From Rhodospirillum rubrum ATCC 11170 (GTDB lineage: Bacteria; Pseudomonadota; Alphaproteobacteria; Rhodospirillales; Rhodospirillaceae), in the NCBI RefSeq assembly GCF_000013085.1, contig NC_007643.1, forward strand, positions 3,605,501 through 3,669,500: 64,000 nucleotides of DNA, given 5' to 3'. The position numbers and the translations under genes were made by a program. The notes under the pieces are model-generated. The model was not told the DNA's origin. It did no database searches and worked only from the letters and a program-made list of their open reading frames with translations. Position 1 is the first letter of the stretch, and each line of letters starts with the position of its first letter. This document shows positions 42,698 through 51,235 of the stretch, piece after piece.

Positions 42698-43915
42698 ATG
42701 TCAAGCCCGCAATCGACGCCAGACGATCACTCCCCCAAGAACACATCCGAAGGAAAACGGCGCCGTTCTCCGGCGGCGTCTGCCCTGTGGATCGTTGTTT
42801 TCCTGCTTTTTCTGATCTGCGTCGGGCTTTCGCTTTATCTGTTTTTCAGAACCCCCGAAATCACCCGGAAAACGGCCGCCGTCGCCACCCCGGGCGCGAC
42901 CCAGGACACCGGCGAGCGCGCGGCTTATCTCGCCCAGCAGATCGCCCTGCGCCGGGTCGAGTTAGGCGACCTTGTCGCCGCCATCGATCCGCCGCGCTGC
43001 GTCGCCCCGGCCCAAATCGACGAAAGCCGCCTGCGCCTTTTGCGCCAGCAGCGCGGCGACGCCCTGTCCCTTTGGCGATCCTTGAGCACCGGGGGCAAAA
43101 CCGGGGCCACCCAGGCGATCCCCGACACCATCCCCGAACCGGCGGTGGCCACGGCTTTGCCCGGGGCGACGCCGCCGCTTGCCCCCGCCACGCCGCAAGC
43201 CGCCCCTGGGGAAAGCGCACCGACGATGGGGATCGGGCCGTTGCGCGATCGGCTGGAAAAGGCCTCGGTCATCGTCCTTGGCCTGCCCAAGGGCGAGGCC
43301 GACGGCCTGATGACCGGCACCGGTTTTTTCATCGCCGATAACCTTGTCGTGACCAACCGCCATGTGATCGACGCCGCCGATCCGGCCAAGCTGTTCATCA
43401 CCAGTTCCAGCCTGGGCAAGATGGCCCAGGTGTCGCTGATCGCCACCACCGTCTCGGCGGTTCCGGGGGAAGCCGATTACGCGGTGCTGGGAACGGGAAG
43501 CGTGCGCGCCCCGGCCACCCTCGCCCTGTCGCTCGACGCCGGCAAGCTGACGCCGGTGATCGCGGCGGGCTATCCCGGCATGGCGCTGCTGGGCGATCAG
43601 GGCTTCCAAAAGCTGATCCAGGGCGATCTGTCCTCGGCCCCCGATCTCAACATGAACCGGGGCGAGGTCCGCTCGGTGCGCCCGGTCGGCGCCATCGTCC
43701 AGATCATCCATACCGCCGATGTTCTGCAAGGCTACAGCGGCGGTCCGCTGCTTGACACCTGCGGCCGGGCGATCGGCGTCAACACCTTCATCCAGGTCGA
43801 TCGCGATCAGGCCGCCAAGCTCAACAGCGCCCAGAAGGTTGATACCCTGCTGGCCTTCCTGCAAAAAAAGGGCATCACCCCGGCCCTCGACAGCCGCGCC
43901 TGTCAGCCCGGCTGA
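42698..43915 (+). CDS. Membrane-anchored trypsin-like serine protease
   Basis: 405 aa from ATG 42698. A basic n-region (EGKRRR) precedes a signal anchor at ~29-50 (LWIVVFLLFLICVGLSLYLFF), so the protease faces the periplasm. A Pro/Ala-rich stalk (~130-190) leads to an S1 domain. The triad looks complete: His222 in TNRHVIDA, Asp260 in EADYAVLG, Ser347 in QGYSGGPLLD. No PDZ domain is present, unlike DegP. Divergence from the vWA-srfABC operon, across a spacer of about 150 nt, suggests joint control and a processing or regulatory role in that system. Confidence 0.82.
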   Translation: MSSPQSTPDDHSPKNTSEGKRRRSPAASALWIVVFLLFLICVGLSLYLFFRTPEITRKTAAVATPGATQDTGERAAYLAQQIALRRVELGDLVAAIDPPRCVAPAQIDESRLRLLRQQRGDALSLWRSLSTGGKTGATQAIPDTIPEPAVATALPGATPPLAPATPQAAPGESAPTMGIGPLRDRLEKASVIVLGLPKGEADGLMTGTGFFIADNLVVTNRHVIDAADPAKLFITSSSLGKMAQVSLIATTVSAVPGEADYAVLGTGSVRAPATLALSLDAGKLTPVIAAGYPGMALLGDQGFQKLIQGDLSSAPDLNMNRGEVRSVRPVGAIVQIIHTADVLQGYSGGPLLDTCGRAIGVNTFIQVDRDQAAKLNSAQKVDTLLAFLQKKGITPALDSRACQPG

Positions 43916-44097
43916 TCGACGGCCCGGAGCTTTTCCTCAGGCGATGGTCGCCAAAAGCCCACCTTCGACGCGCAGCGCCGCGCCGTGAGAGTATGTAGAG
44001 GAGCTATTGATCGGCCACGGGGAATAACCCATCTGCACGCGGATCTTTTCCGGCCCACAACACGCCGAGCCGCATCGTTCGCCAAAGGAACCCTCCG

Positions 44098-44547
44098 ATG
44101 CCGCCGACCGATCCGTTTTCCCTGGAGCGTTTCGTCATGGCGCAAACGCCGCTGCTGGACACGGCTTTGGCGGAACTGCGCCAGGGTCGCAAGCAAAGCC
44201 ATTGGATGTGGTTCGTCTTTCCGCAGGCTCGCGGTCTCGGTTCCTCCTCGACGGCGCGGTTCTACGGCCTGCGGTCCCTGGACGAGGCCCGGGCTTATCT
44301 GGCCCACCCGCTGCTCAAAGCCCGGCTTGAGCAGGCGACGCAAACCGTGCTCGCCCTTGGCGCCATCGATCTGCACGCCCTGTTCGGCTCACCCGACGAC
44401 AAGAAGTTCCTGTCATCGATGAGCCTGTTCGCCCTCGCCTCGCCAACGACCGATACCCCCTTCCATCAGGCGCTGGAACGCTGGAACAAGGGCCGGCCCG
44501 ACGAGGCGACGCTGCGCTTTCTCGGTCAGCCTCCCCCGACGGCCTGA
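44098..44547 (+). CDS. DUF1810 (COG5579) protein
   Basis: 149 aa with a clear AAGGA ribosome-binding site. It has the DUF1810 pattern: FSLERFVMAQ at the start, ALAELRQGRKQSHWMWFVFPQ, GLGSSSTARFYGLRSLDEARAYLAHP, and a late FHQALERWNKGRPDEATLRFLG. The family is small, soluble and of unknown biochemistry. The gene stands alone after a 182-nt spacer and converges with the MHS transporter across its terminator. No functional link to the srf locus is evident. Confidence 0.88.
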   Translation: MPPTDPFSLERFVMAQTPLLDTALAELRQGRKQSHWMWFVFPQARGLGSSSTARFYGLRSLDEARAYLAHPLLKARLEQATQTVLALGAIDLHALFGSPDDKKFLSSMSLFALASPTTDTPFHQALERWNKGRPDEATLRFLGQPPPTA

Positions 44548-44562
44548 GCCATCAATAACAAA

Positions 44563-44591
44563 ACGGGCGCCAGCCTTAAGCGGGCGCCCGT
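44563..44591 (-). terminator. Intrinsic terminator of the MHS transporter gene
   Basis: Read on the minus strand, ACGGGCGCC pairs with GGCGCCCGT (9 bp perfect) and is followed by TTTTGTTATT. It lies 22 nt beyond the transporter stop. It may also work weakly for the DUF1810 gene on the plus strand. Confidence 0.8.
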
Positions 44592-44613
44592 CGGTGATCC
44601 AAGCGACGAAGGG

Positions 44614-45969
44614 CTAAGCCTCGATATCGATATCCTTGGTTTCCTTGCCCAACACCAGGGCGAGCAAGGTCAGGCTGGCCATGCCCGACAGATAGATGCC
44701 CACCCAGAACGGGCTGCCATCGCCGGCGCTCCACAGGGCGACGGCGACGAAGGGGGCCAAGGCCGCGCCGAGGATCGACGAGACATTGTAAGAGATGCCC
44801 GATCCGGTATAGCGGATATTGGCCGGGAACAATTCGGGCAGCAAAGCGCCCATCGGGCCGAAGGTCATGCCCATCAGCGTGAAGCCAAGGATCAGCCAAG
44901 CCATCACCCCGACGAAGCCGGCGCCCAGCATCGGCACCCACAGGAAGCCGAACACGACGATGCCAAGGGTGATGCCGATCAGCGTCTTGCGCCGCCCCCA
45001 GCGCTCGGCCCAGGGGCCCGACAGCAGGGTGAAGAGGCCGAAGAACACCACGCCGGCGATCATCATCAGAACGAAGGTCCGGTAATCATAGCCCAGCCCG
45101 GGCAGGGCCGCCGTGGCCGAGGCGCGGCCATAGCTGAGAGAAAACGTCGTCATCAAATAGAACAGAACATAGGTCGCCAGCATGTAGAAGGTGCCGAGCA
45201 CCAGTTCCTTGCCATGGGTTCGAAACACCGCCACCAGCGGCACGCTGTGAACCGCGCCCTTTTTCACGGTCTTCTCAAACGCGGTGCTTTCAACCAGATG
45301 CAGGCGCACCCACAAACCGAAGATAACCATCACCGCCGAGAACAGGAAGGGGATGCGCCAGCCCCAATCAAGGAAGGCCTCCGACGGCTTGGACGGATCG
45401 CTTGAGGGCAGCAGCACGGCGATGATCAGGAACAGGCCGTTGGCGATGATGAAGCCGATCGGCGCGCCAAGCTGGGGGAAGGTGCCAAAGATCGCCCGCT
45501 TGCCAGCCGGGGCGTTCTCCGTCGCCACCAGGGCGGCGCCGCTCCACTCGCCGCCCAAGGCGAAGCCCTGGGCCAGACGCAGCACCACCAGCATGGCCGG
45601 GGCGATCCAGCCAACCGAGGCATAGGTCGGCAGCACGCCGATCAGGAAAGTGGCGATGCCCATGGTCAACAAGGCGCCGACCAGGGTGATCTTGCGGCCG
45701 CGCTTGTCGCCAAGATGGCCAAAAAACACCGCGCCAAGCGGCCGAGCGCCCATCGCCGCGCCGAACACCGCGAAAGAGGCCAGCAGCGCCGTCTTTTCGT
45801 TGCCCGCCGGAAAGAAGAGATGGGGAAACACCAGCACCGCCGCCGTGGCGTAAACGTAGAAGTCATAGAACTCGATGGTGGTGCCGACCAGACTGGCCAT
45901 AAGAACGCGCGACCGTGGATTGGCCGGAACGCCGGCCTTTGACGGCTCAAGGGGGATGGACGAGGACAT
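44614..45969 (-). CDS. MFS transporter, metabolite:H+ symporter (MHS) family
   Basis: 451 aa from ATG 45969; longer frames reach 46140 but add non-membrane, Arg-rich sequence. Twelve helices are apparent. The N-terminal SLVGTTIEFYDFYVYATAAVLVF helix, the GHLGDKRGRK loop-2 motif, and LRLAQGFALGGEWSGAALVATE are hallmarks of the MHS group (KgtP, ProP, ShiA). A long central loop and a second motif-A-like WAERWGRRK follow. It imports a carboxylate or osmolyte with protons. The 527-nt spacer to the next gene suggests a solo, locally controlled transcript. Confidence 0.9.
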   Translation of the reverse strand: MSSSIPLEPSKAGVPANPRSRVLMASLVGTTIEFYDFYVYATAAVLVFPHLFFPAGNEKTALLASFAVFGAAMGARPLGAVFFGHLGDKRGRKITLVGALLTMGIATFLIGVLPTYASVGWIAPAMLVVLRLAQGFALGGEWSGAALVATENAPAGKRAIFGTFPQLGAPIGFIIANGLFLIIAVLLPSSDPSKPSEAFLDWGWRIPFLFSAVMVIFGLWVRLHLVESTAFEKTVKKGAVHSVPLVAVFRTHGKELVLGTFYMLATYVLFYLMTTFSLSYGRASATAALPGLGYDYRTFVLMMIAGVVFFGLFTLLSGPWAERWGRRKTLIGITLGIVVFGFLWVPMLGAGFVGVMAWLILGFTLMGMTFGPMGALLPELFPANIRYTGSGISYNVSSILGAALAPFVAVALWSAGDGSPFWVGIYLSGMASLTLLALVLGKETKDIDIEA

Positions 45970-46496
45970 CGGACGAAAGGATTCCTGTGAAATGACTAGG
46001 TTGAAGTTCCGCTCAAGCGCCCGATAGACCCACCGCACCACCCCAAAAAGACACCAACCGCGCCCTTTTTTCGAAACGATACGCGCCCTTCCGATTCCGC
46101 CTGACCTCCTGGCTAAAACCGCGCCGACAACCGACCCCACATCCCCATCCCGAACGCGGGGCCGATCGCCCTGATGGCAACGCTGATACCATTAGCGCCG
46201 CCACACGGCCTTTTTCGGTAATAATGCCTTTCCGCCGCAGGTGTCAAGCGCAATATTAATGCGAGCAATCAAGAAGAGAGCGGTCGAGAGGGGCGCGAAC
46301 CCCATCAACCCGCTGAGCACGAGAAGGACCGGCCGACTCTGCCCGCCCCCTCCCACGCCTTAGAAAACCTAAGCCCCAGGCTTCGGGAAAGGCGTTTGCC
46401 AAAAGCTGTGGGCTTGGCCAAGACTGCCTGCCCTTTGGCCCGTGACCATGGGCCGCCCCTCGCGGCTTATCGCCCGCAGTTTGTGGAGAATGGCCG
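45970..46496. other. 527-nt spacer, no supported gene
   Basis: The divergent spacer between the MHS and DMT transporter genes shows no frame with a ribosome-binding site or family likeness. It includes a short AT-richer stretch near 46215-46265 (GGTAATAATG, CAATATTAATG), a plausible promoter area, and a minor CTTAG/CTAAG repeat near 46370. Confidence 0.5.
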
Positions 46497-47405
46497 ATGA
46501 GATCGCGGCAGACGGCCCTTGATGGCTTGGCCATGAGCTTGCTGGTGGTGCTCTGCGCCAGTTGGGGGGTGCAACAGGTGGCGATCAAGGTCGCCAGCGC
46601 CGGGATTTCGCCGATGTTTCAGGCCGGTCTGCGCTCGGCCGGGGCCTTGGGCTTGCTCTGGGCATGGTCGGCGGCGCGCGGCGTGCCCATCCTGGCGCGC
46701 GATGGCTCGCTTGGCCTGGGGCTGGTGATCGGCCTGCTGTTTGGCGGCGAGATCTTGTTCATCTATTGGGGCCTGTCCTACACCACCGCGGCGCGCAGCG
46801 TGCTGTTTTTGTACACCGCGCCGTTTTTCGTCGCCCTCGGCGCCCATGTCTTCCTGCCCGGCGAGCGGTTGCGCCGCACCGATATCCTGGGGCTGGCCTG
46901 CGCCTTCGCCGGTGTTCTGGCCGTTGTCGCCGACGGGCTGACCCTGCCCGACCGCCGGGCGATGATCGGCGACGCCATGGTCTTGCTGGCGGCGATTTTA
47001 TGGGCGGCGACCACGGTGGTCATCAAGGCCAGCCCGCTTGCCGGCCTCAGCGCCAATAAAACCCTGGTCTATCAGCTTGGCGTCTCGGCGGTGCTGCTGC
47101 TCGGGCTGTCGGCCGGGCTGGGCGAGGCCGGCCTGTTCGATCCCACGCCCCGGGTGCTGGCGGCGATGGCCTATCAGACCATCGGCGTCGCCTTCGCCAG
47201 TTATCTGGTGTGGTTTTGGATGATCACCCGCTATCCGGCGTCCAAGCTCTCGGCTTTTTCCTTCCTGACGCCGGTTTTCGGCGTGCTGGCCGGCGCCGTG
47301 ATGCTGGGCGAGCGGGTCTCGTCGGGCCTTGCCCTGGCGATGGGGCTGATCGGCTTTGGCATTTTTCTGATCAACCGCCCCGAGCGCCGCGAAACGGTGG
47401 CCTAG
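46497..47405 (+). CDS. EamA/DMT-superfamily exporter (10 TM)
   Basis: 302 aa behind GGAGAATGGCCG. Ten helices form two EamA repeats, the first around LASWGVQQVAIKVASAGISP-like sequence (seen as VLCASWGVQQVAIKVASAG) and the second after LLAAILWAATTVVIKASPLAG. The C-terminal FSFLTPVFGVLAGAVMLGE motif is typical. Family members export amino acids, purines or other metabolites. It converges with the secreted HExxH gene 25 nt away. Confidence 0.9.
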   Translation: MRSRQTALDGLAMSLLVVLCASWGVQQVAIKVASAGISPMFQAGLRSAGALGLLWAWSAARGVPILARDGSLGLGLVIGLLFGGEILFIYWGLSYTTAARSVLFLYTAPFFVALGAHVFLPGERLRRTDILGLACAFAGVLAVVADGLTLPDRRAMIGDAMVLLAAILWAATTVVIKASPLAGLSANKTLVYQLGVSAVLLLGLSAGLGEAGLFDPTPRVLAAMAYQTIGVAFASYLVWFWMITRYPASKLSAFSFLTPVFGVLAGAVMLGERVSSGLALAMGLIGFGIFLINRPERRETVA

Positions 47406-47430
47406 GGCGCTGGGGGGACGCCCGCCCACA

Positions 47431-48291
47431 TCACTCGCAGGCGGGCAAAGGCGGGGCGCCGGCGGCGTCCAGGGCCTGGGTCAGGGGGGCGCGGTGGATC
47501 TCGGCGATCGGGGTCATGCCAGAGTCGGCGGGGCATTGCAGGACATGGGCCTGGAATTCATTAATCAGCAGCGCCTCGTCGACCGCCAGATAGATGCGCC
47601 CCAGAATATCGCGGATCATCGCCCGCTGGTTCTCGCTCATCTCTTCGCGCCAATAGCGCGCCACCACGGCGCGGGTCGTCGCGTCGGTGAAATAGCGCCC
47701 ATGGGCCAGTTCATGGGAGAGCGTGGCGCGCGCCCCCGGACCCGCGCCGGCGGCCAGGATGACGCTCTGCGGATCCTCGGCCAGGGCCGGGCGGACGATG
47801 GCGTCGTAAAACGCCCGCTCCTCGGCCTTGGGACAAGCGGCCGGCTCGTCGCCGGCGCACAACCGCGCGGCCTTGGCGGCGAAGGCGGCGATGGTGGCGG
47901 CGGGCAAATCGGCGCCACGGATCGCCACCGGCGGCCGGGCGGCGAACGGCTCGGCCAGCCGGGCGTCGATCACCGCGCCGTGGCTGCGCTCGGCGAAAAC
48001 GCTGGCCCGGCCGAGAACCCCGGTGATCATCGACGAATTGGCGAACAGACACAGCACGACGGCGGGCATTTCCACCGGCCGGGCGCAGGACAGCCCGGTC
48101 CACGAGGCCGCCGCCACCGTGGCCCGCCAGCCCTCGAAGCCCGGGCGATCAAACAGCGAGAGCGCCGCCGGGGCGGGAAGAAAGGCCAGCGCCCCTCCGT
48201 CGTCGCCCCGCGCCGCTTGCCCGCCGCCGCCGATCAGACCGCAAGCCAAAATCGCGGCGGCGGCCTTGCGCCAGCCACGGCGCCCGCTCAT
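47431..48291 (-). CDS. Putative secreted zinc metallopeptidase (HExxH)
   Basis: 286 aa with a Sec signal (AAAAILACGLIGGGGQAARG). A LSHELAHGRYF segment supplies HExxH at residues 193-197. A possible third ligand is Glu245 in INEFQAHVL, 48 residues later, the glutamate-zincin arrangement. Scattered cysteines (positions ~69, 80, 143, 150) suggest disulfides in the periplasm. I do not recognise a named family. The ATG overlaps the pheA stop region by 4 nt, so it is co-translated with prephenate dehydratase, an odd pairing. Confidence 0.7.
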   Translation of the reverse strand: MSGRRGWRKAAAAILACGLIGGGGQAARGDDGGALAFLPAPAALSLFDRPGFEGWRATVAAASWTGLSCARPVEMPAVVLCLFANSSMITGVLGRASVFAERSHGAVIDARLAEPFAARPPVAIRGADLPAATIAAFAAKAARLCAGDEPAACPKAEERAFYDAIVRPALAEDPQSVILAAGAGPGARATLSHELAHGRYFTDATTRAVVARYWREEMSENQRAMIRDILGRIYLAVDEALLINEFQAHVLQCPADSGMTPIAEIHRAPLTQALDAAGAPPLPACE

Positions 48292-49154
48292 TCCGGGGTC
48301 AGGGACTGGCGCGCGGCGAAGCGATAGGGATGGGCGGGATAGACGCCGAGGATCAGCAGCTCATGGGTGAAATGGCGCAATTCATCAAGGGCCCGGGCCA
48401 GGGCCGGCTGATCGGGACGGCCTTCGACATCGGCGTAAAAGCGCGCCGCCACGAAGGTGCCGGCCACCTGATAGCTTTCCAGCTTGGTCATATTGATGCC
48501 ATTGGTGGCGAAGCCGCCCAGGGCCTTGTACAGGGCGGCGGGAACGTTGCGCACCCGGAAAACGAAGGTGGTCACCGCCGCCACGTCCTCGCGCGGCTGC
48601 ACCGCCTCGCGCGCCATGATCAGGAAACGGGTGGTGTTGTGGTTCTCGTCTTCGATATTGGCATGGAGCGAGCTTAGGCCATAGATGCGCCCGGCCAGTT
48701 CGCTGGCGATCGCCGCTTCGCCGGGGGCTTTGCGCTCGGCCAGCTCCGCCGCCGCGCCGGCGGTATCGGCATGGACGATGGCCTTCAGCCCATGGGCCTT
48801 GATGAAGCGCCGGCATTGGCCCAGGGCGTGGACATGGCTGCGAACGATACGGATATCCTCGATCTTGGCGCCTTCGGGGGCGAGCAGGTGATGGTTCACC
48901 TTCAGAAAATACTCGCCGATGATATGCAGACCGGAATCGGGCATCAGGTGATGGATATCGGCCACCCGGCCGGCCACCGAGTTTTCGATCGGCAGCACGG
49001 CATACAGCGCCTTACCTTCGCGCACGGCGGCGAAGGCGTCGTCAAAGGCGGCGCAGGGCAGCACGTCCATCGCCGGAAATAGCCGCGTCGCGGCCATATG
49101 GGAATAGGCGCCGGGCAGGCCCTGGAAGGCCACGGTCTGATTGGGATCGCTCAT
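48288..49154 (-). CDS. pheA: Prephenate dehydratase
   Basis: 288 aa. The catalytic PDT domain (residues ~8-185) begins VAFQGLPGAYSHMAA and includes the LPIENSVAGRV motif and NTTRFLIM with the catalytic TRF. An ACT domain (~200-280, ALYKALGGFATNGINMTKLESYQV) gives feedback control by phenylalanine. It makes phenylpyruvate from prephenate in the cytosol. No chorismate mutase domain is fused. It lies 50 nt after kdsB, an arrangement common in alphaproteobacteria. Confidence 0.95.
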   Translation of the reverse strand: MSDPNQTVAFQGLPGAYSHMAATRLFPAMDVLPCAAFDDAFAAVREGKALYAVLPIENSVAGRVADIHHLMPDSGLHIIGEYFLKVNHHLLAPEGAKIEDIRIVRSHVHALGQCRRFIKAHGLKAIVHADTAGAAAELAERKAPGEAAIASELAGRIYGLSSLHANIEDENHNTTRFLIMAREAVQPREDVAAVTTFVFRVRNVPAALYKALGGFATNGINMTKLESYQVAGTFVAARFYADVEGRPDQPALARALDELRHFTHELLILGVYPAHPYRFAARQSLTPE

Positions 49155-49204
49155 GGACGGGACAGAACTCCGGAGGGCAAGGGAGCAAGCCCCGCCGCGC
49201 CCGG

Positions 49205-49963
49205 TCAGCCAAGCAGCGCGCGGGCCCGCTCCAGATCCTCGGCAGTATCGACACCGAGCGGAACGGTGTCAACGAGGGCGGCCTCGATGCGCATGTGGTT
49301 TTCCAGGGCGCGCAATTGTTCAAGCTTCTCGCGCCGTTCCAGCACCCCGGGCGGCAGGCTGACAAAGGCGCCCAGCGTCGTCCGCCGATAGGCGTAAAGG
49401 CCGATATGATGGTAATGGGGTCCGGGGCCATGGGGCACGGTCGCCCGGCTGAAATAGAGCGCCCGGCCCCGGGTCTGCCCTTCCGCCAGGCCGACCACCG
49501 CCTTCACCACATTGGGATTGGTCCGTTCCTCCTCGCGCGTGATCTCGCAGATCAGGGTGGAAAGCGCGATATCGGGCTCGGCCAGCACGGTTTCGACGGC
49601 GCGGATGATCAGGCCCGGATCCAGGGTCGGCAGATCGCCCTGGACATTGACCACCACGGCGTGGCGGCCGGCCGGATCGAAGCGCTCCACGGCCTGCCAC
49701 ACCCGATCCGACCCCGAGGGCAGATCGGGATCGGTCAGCACGGCATTGCCGCCAGCGGCGCGCACCGCCTGGGCGATCTCGTCCTCGGCGGCGGCAACCA
49801 GCACCGGCCCGATCCCCGCCTCCATCGCCCGGCGCCAAACCTGAACGATCATCGGCACCCCATGGATGTCGGCCAGCGGCTTGCCCGGCAAGCGGGTCGA
49901 GGCCATGCGAGCGGGAATGACGACGATGGGGGCGGCGGCGGCGAGGGACGGCGATTGGGTCAT
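49205..49963 (-). CDS. kdsB: 3-deoxy-manno-octulosonate cytidylyltransferase
   Basis: 252 aa from ATG 49963, which fits the family size; upstream frame to 50305 is not coding-like. The nucleotide site is [16 protein letters not shown], followed by LPSGSDRVW and VNVQGDLP with metal ligand Asp, then IGLYAYRR and a C-terminal [11 protein letters not shown]. It activates Kdo as CMP-Kdo for lipopolysaccharide core assembly. It is the first gene of a kdsB-pheA-metallopeptidase string. Confidence 0.95.
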   Translation of the reverse strand: MTQSPSLAAAAPIVVIPARMASTRLPGKPLADIHGVPMIVQVWRRAMEAGIGPVLVAAAEDEIAQAVRAAGGNAVLTDPDLPSGSDRVWQAVERFDPAGRHAVVVNVQGDLPTLDPGLIIRAVETVLAEPDIALSTLICEITREEERTNPNVVKAVVGLAEGQTRGRALYFSRATVPHGPGPHYHHIGLYAYRRTTLGAFVSLPPGVLERREKLEQLRALENHMRIEAALVDTVPLGVDTAEDLERARALLG

Positions 49964-50164
49964 GGTCGGGTCTCGACTGGCGGAAACGGCGGAAGCCCCG
50001 ATCATGGTCGCCACCGCCCGCCACCGCCAGTTCAAAAAACACACGATCGACTCTATCGATCTTAGGAACCGCAATTTTCCTCTGTATGAAATTAAGAATG
50101 AATTGCATAATCCTTTTCGACGCTCATGCGTTAATCGGGGCGAGAGAAGGGGAGAAAGCCTATC

Positions 50165-51163
50165 ATGACGACACTGGTCTTGAATTCCTGGAAGACCGCC
50201 CGGGAGATCAAGGGCGCCTCGCGCTTCCCCTGGCAGCTGGGCGTTCTGGCCGTGGCCATCGCCCTGGTGCTGTCCGAGGGGCCGGCGGGCGATGCGGCGC
50301 GCCAAGCTTTGGCCGACGCCTTTTTGACGGTCGTTCCCTTGGTCGCCCTCGCCGTCGCCTTTGGCATGGCCCTGACGCGCCGCCTGCCCATGGCCGGTCG
50401 TCTTGCCCTACCGGCTTGGCCGATTCCGCTGGCCGCCCTGGTGCTGCTGGTGCCCTTCCCCCGGGCGGCGGCGGTCGTGCTGGCCTTGGGTGTCGCCGCC
50501 GGCCTGGGCGGAGCCTTTCTTTCCCACCTCTCCGCCGCTACCGCCCCGCGAACCGATCGGCCCCTTGAGCGGCCCTGGCCCGGGGTGGTGGTGGCGCTGT
50601 GGGCGGTGATGCTGCTGGGCGGCTTGGCGCTTACCCTGGCCTCGGCCCTGGGCTTTGCCGTCGGTGAGGGCGGCCGCTTTGGCCTGTCTTCCCTCGGCCT
50701 GCCGATGGCTTTCGCCATCTTCGGCGCCCTTGCGGTTCTGGCCCTTTGGGCGATCGGCCCGATCCTCGGCGATCGACGGCCATCCGTGCGCCCCGTCCCG
50801 CCGCTGGCGCCGCTGGCGCGGCTGATGGACGACACCAACACCTTGGGCGCCTGGGTCATCGCCGCCTTCGTCACCACCCAGGTGGCTCTGGCCCTCGGGC
50901 ATCCCGCCCTCGCCGATTGGCTGGTATTCGCCGCCCCCTTGTTGCCATTGATCGGCGTCGCCTTTGGCCTGCTGCCCGGTGTCGGTCCGCAAATCCTCGT
51001 CGCCACCCTTGTCGTTGGCGGGGGAACGCCGGTGTCGATGCTGATCGCCACGGTGCTGGCGGCAGGCCTGTCCGTCGGCGCGCCTTCGACGACAACGGCC
51101 CGGCTTGTGCCCCTTGGCCTTGGCCTGCTTGGCGGGTATGGCGCTTACGCCCTGGGCTGGTAG
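50165..51163 (+). CDS. Polytopic membrane protein, unknown (possible metal-exporter type)
   Basis: 332 aa with a good GGGGAGA ribosome-binding site. About nine to ten hydrophobic helices are visible. The conserved-looking loop [19 protein letters not shown] and the following [21 protein letters not shown] resemble the PGxGPQ motif of putative 10-TM heavy-metal exporters (ArsP_2-like), but I cannot confirm this. It lies between the kdsB promoter region and a HisN-like phosphatase. Both possible roles are inference. Confidence 0.6.
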   Translation: MTTLVLNSWKTAREIKGASRFPWQLGVLAVAIALVLSEGPAGDAARQALADAFLTVVPLVALAVAFGMALTRRLPMAGRLALPAWPIPLAALVLLVPFPRAAAVVLALGVAAGLGGAFLSHLSAATAPRTDRPLERPWPGVVVALWAVMLLGGLALTLASALGFAVGEGGRFGLSSLGLPMAFAIFGALAVLALWAIGPILGDRRPSVRPVPPLAPLARLMDDTNTLGAWVIAAFVTTQVALALGHPALADWLVFAAPLLPLIGVAFGLLPGVGPQILVATLVVGGGTPVSMLIATVLAAGLSVGAPSTTTARLVPLGLGLLGGYGAYALGW

Positions 51164-51235
51164 GCCACGGGTCTCTTCCCTTCGGCCGGCGGCGGGGTTA
51201 CCCTGCCCTCCCGCTTCCGGTCTGGAGAATCCCCC

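Noticed and set aside
40723-43341. Plus-strand open frame of ~870 codons across the vWA gene and the protease start
   Set aside because: Arg/Gly-rich shadow of the minus-strand vWA gene; it runs through the protease gene in the wrong frame.
25475-43915. A complete type VI secretion system
   Set aside because: No TssB/C, TssJ/K/L/M, Hcp, VgrG or ClpV-like product is present; only the TagTSR/PpkA-like accessory part is recognisable.
46256-46588. 110-codon minus-strand frame upstream of the DMT exporter
   Set aside because: It overlaps the start of the exporter gene, lacks a ribosome-binding site and has no domain features.
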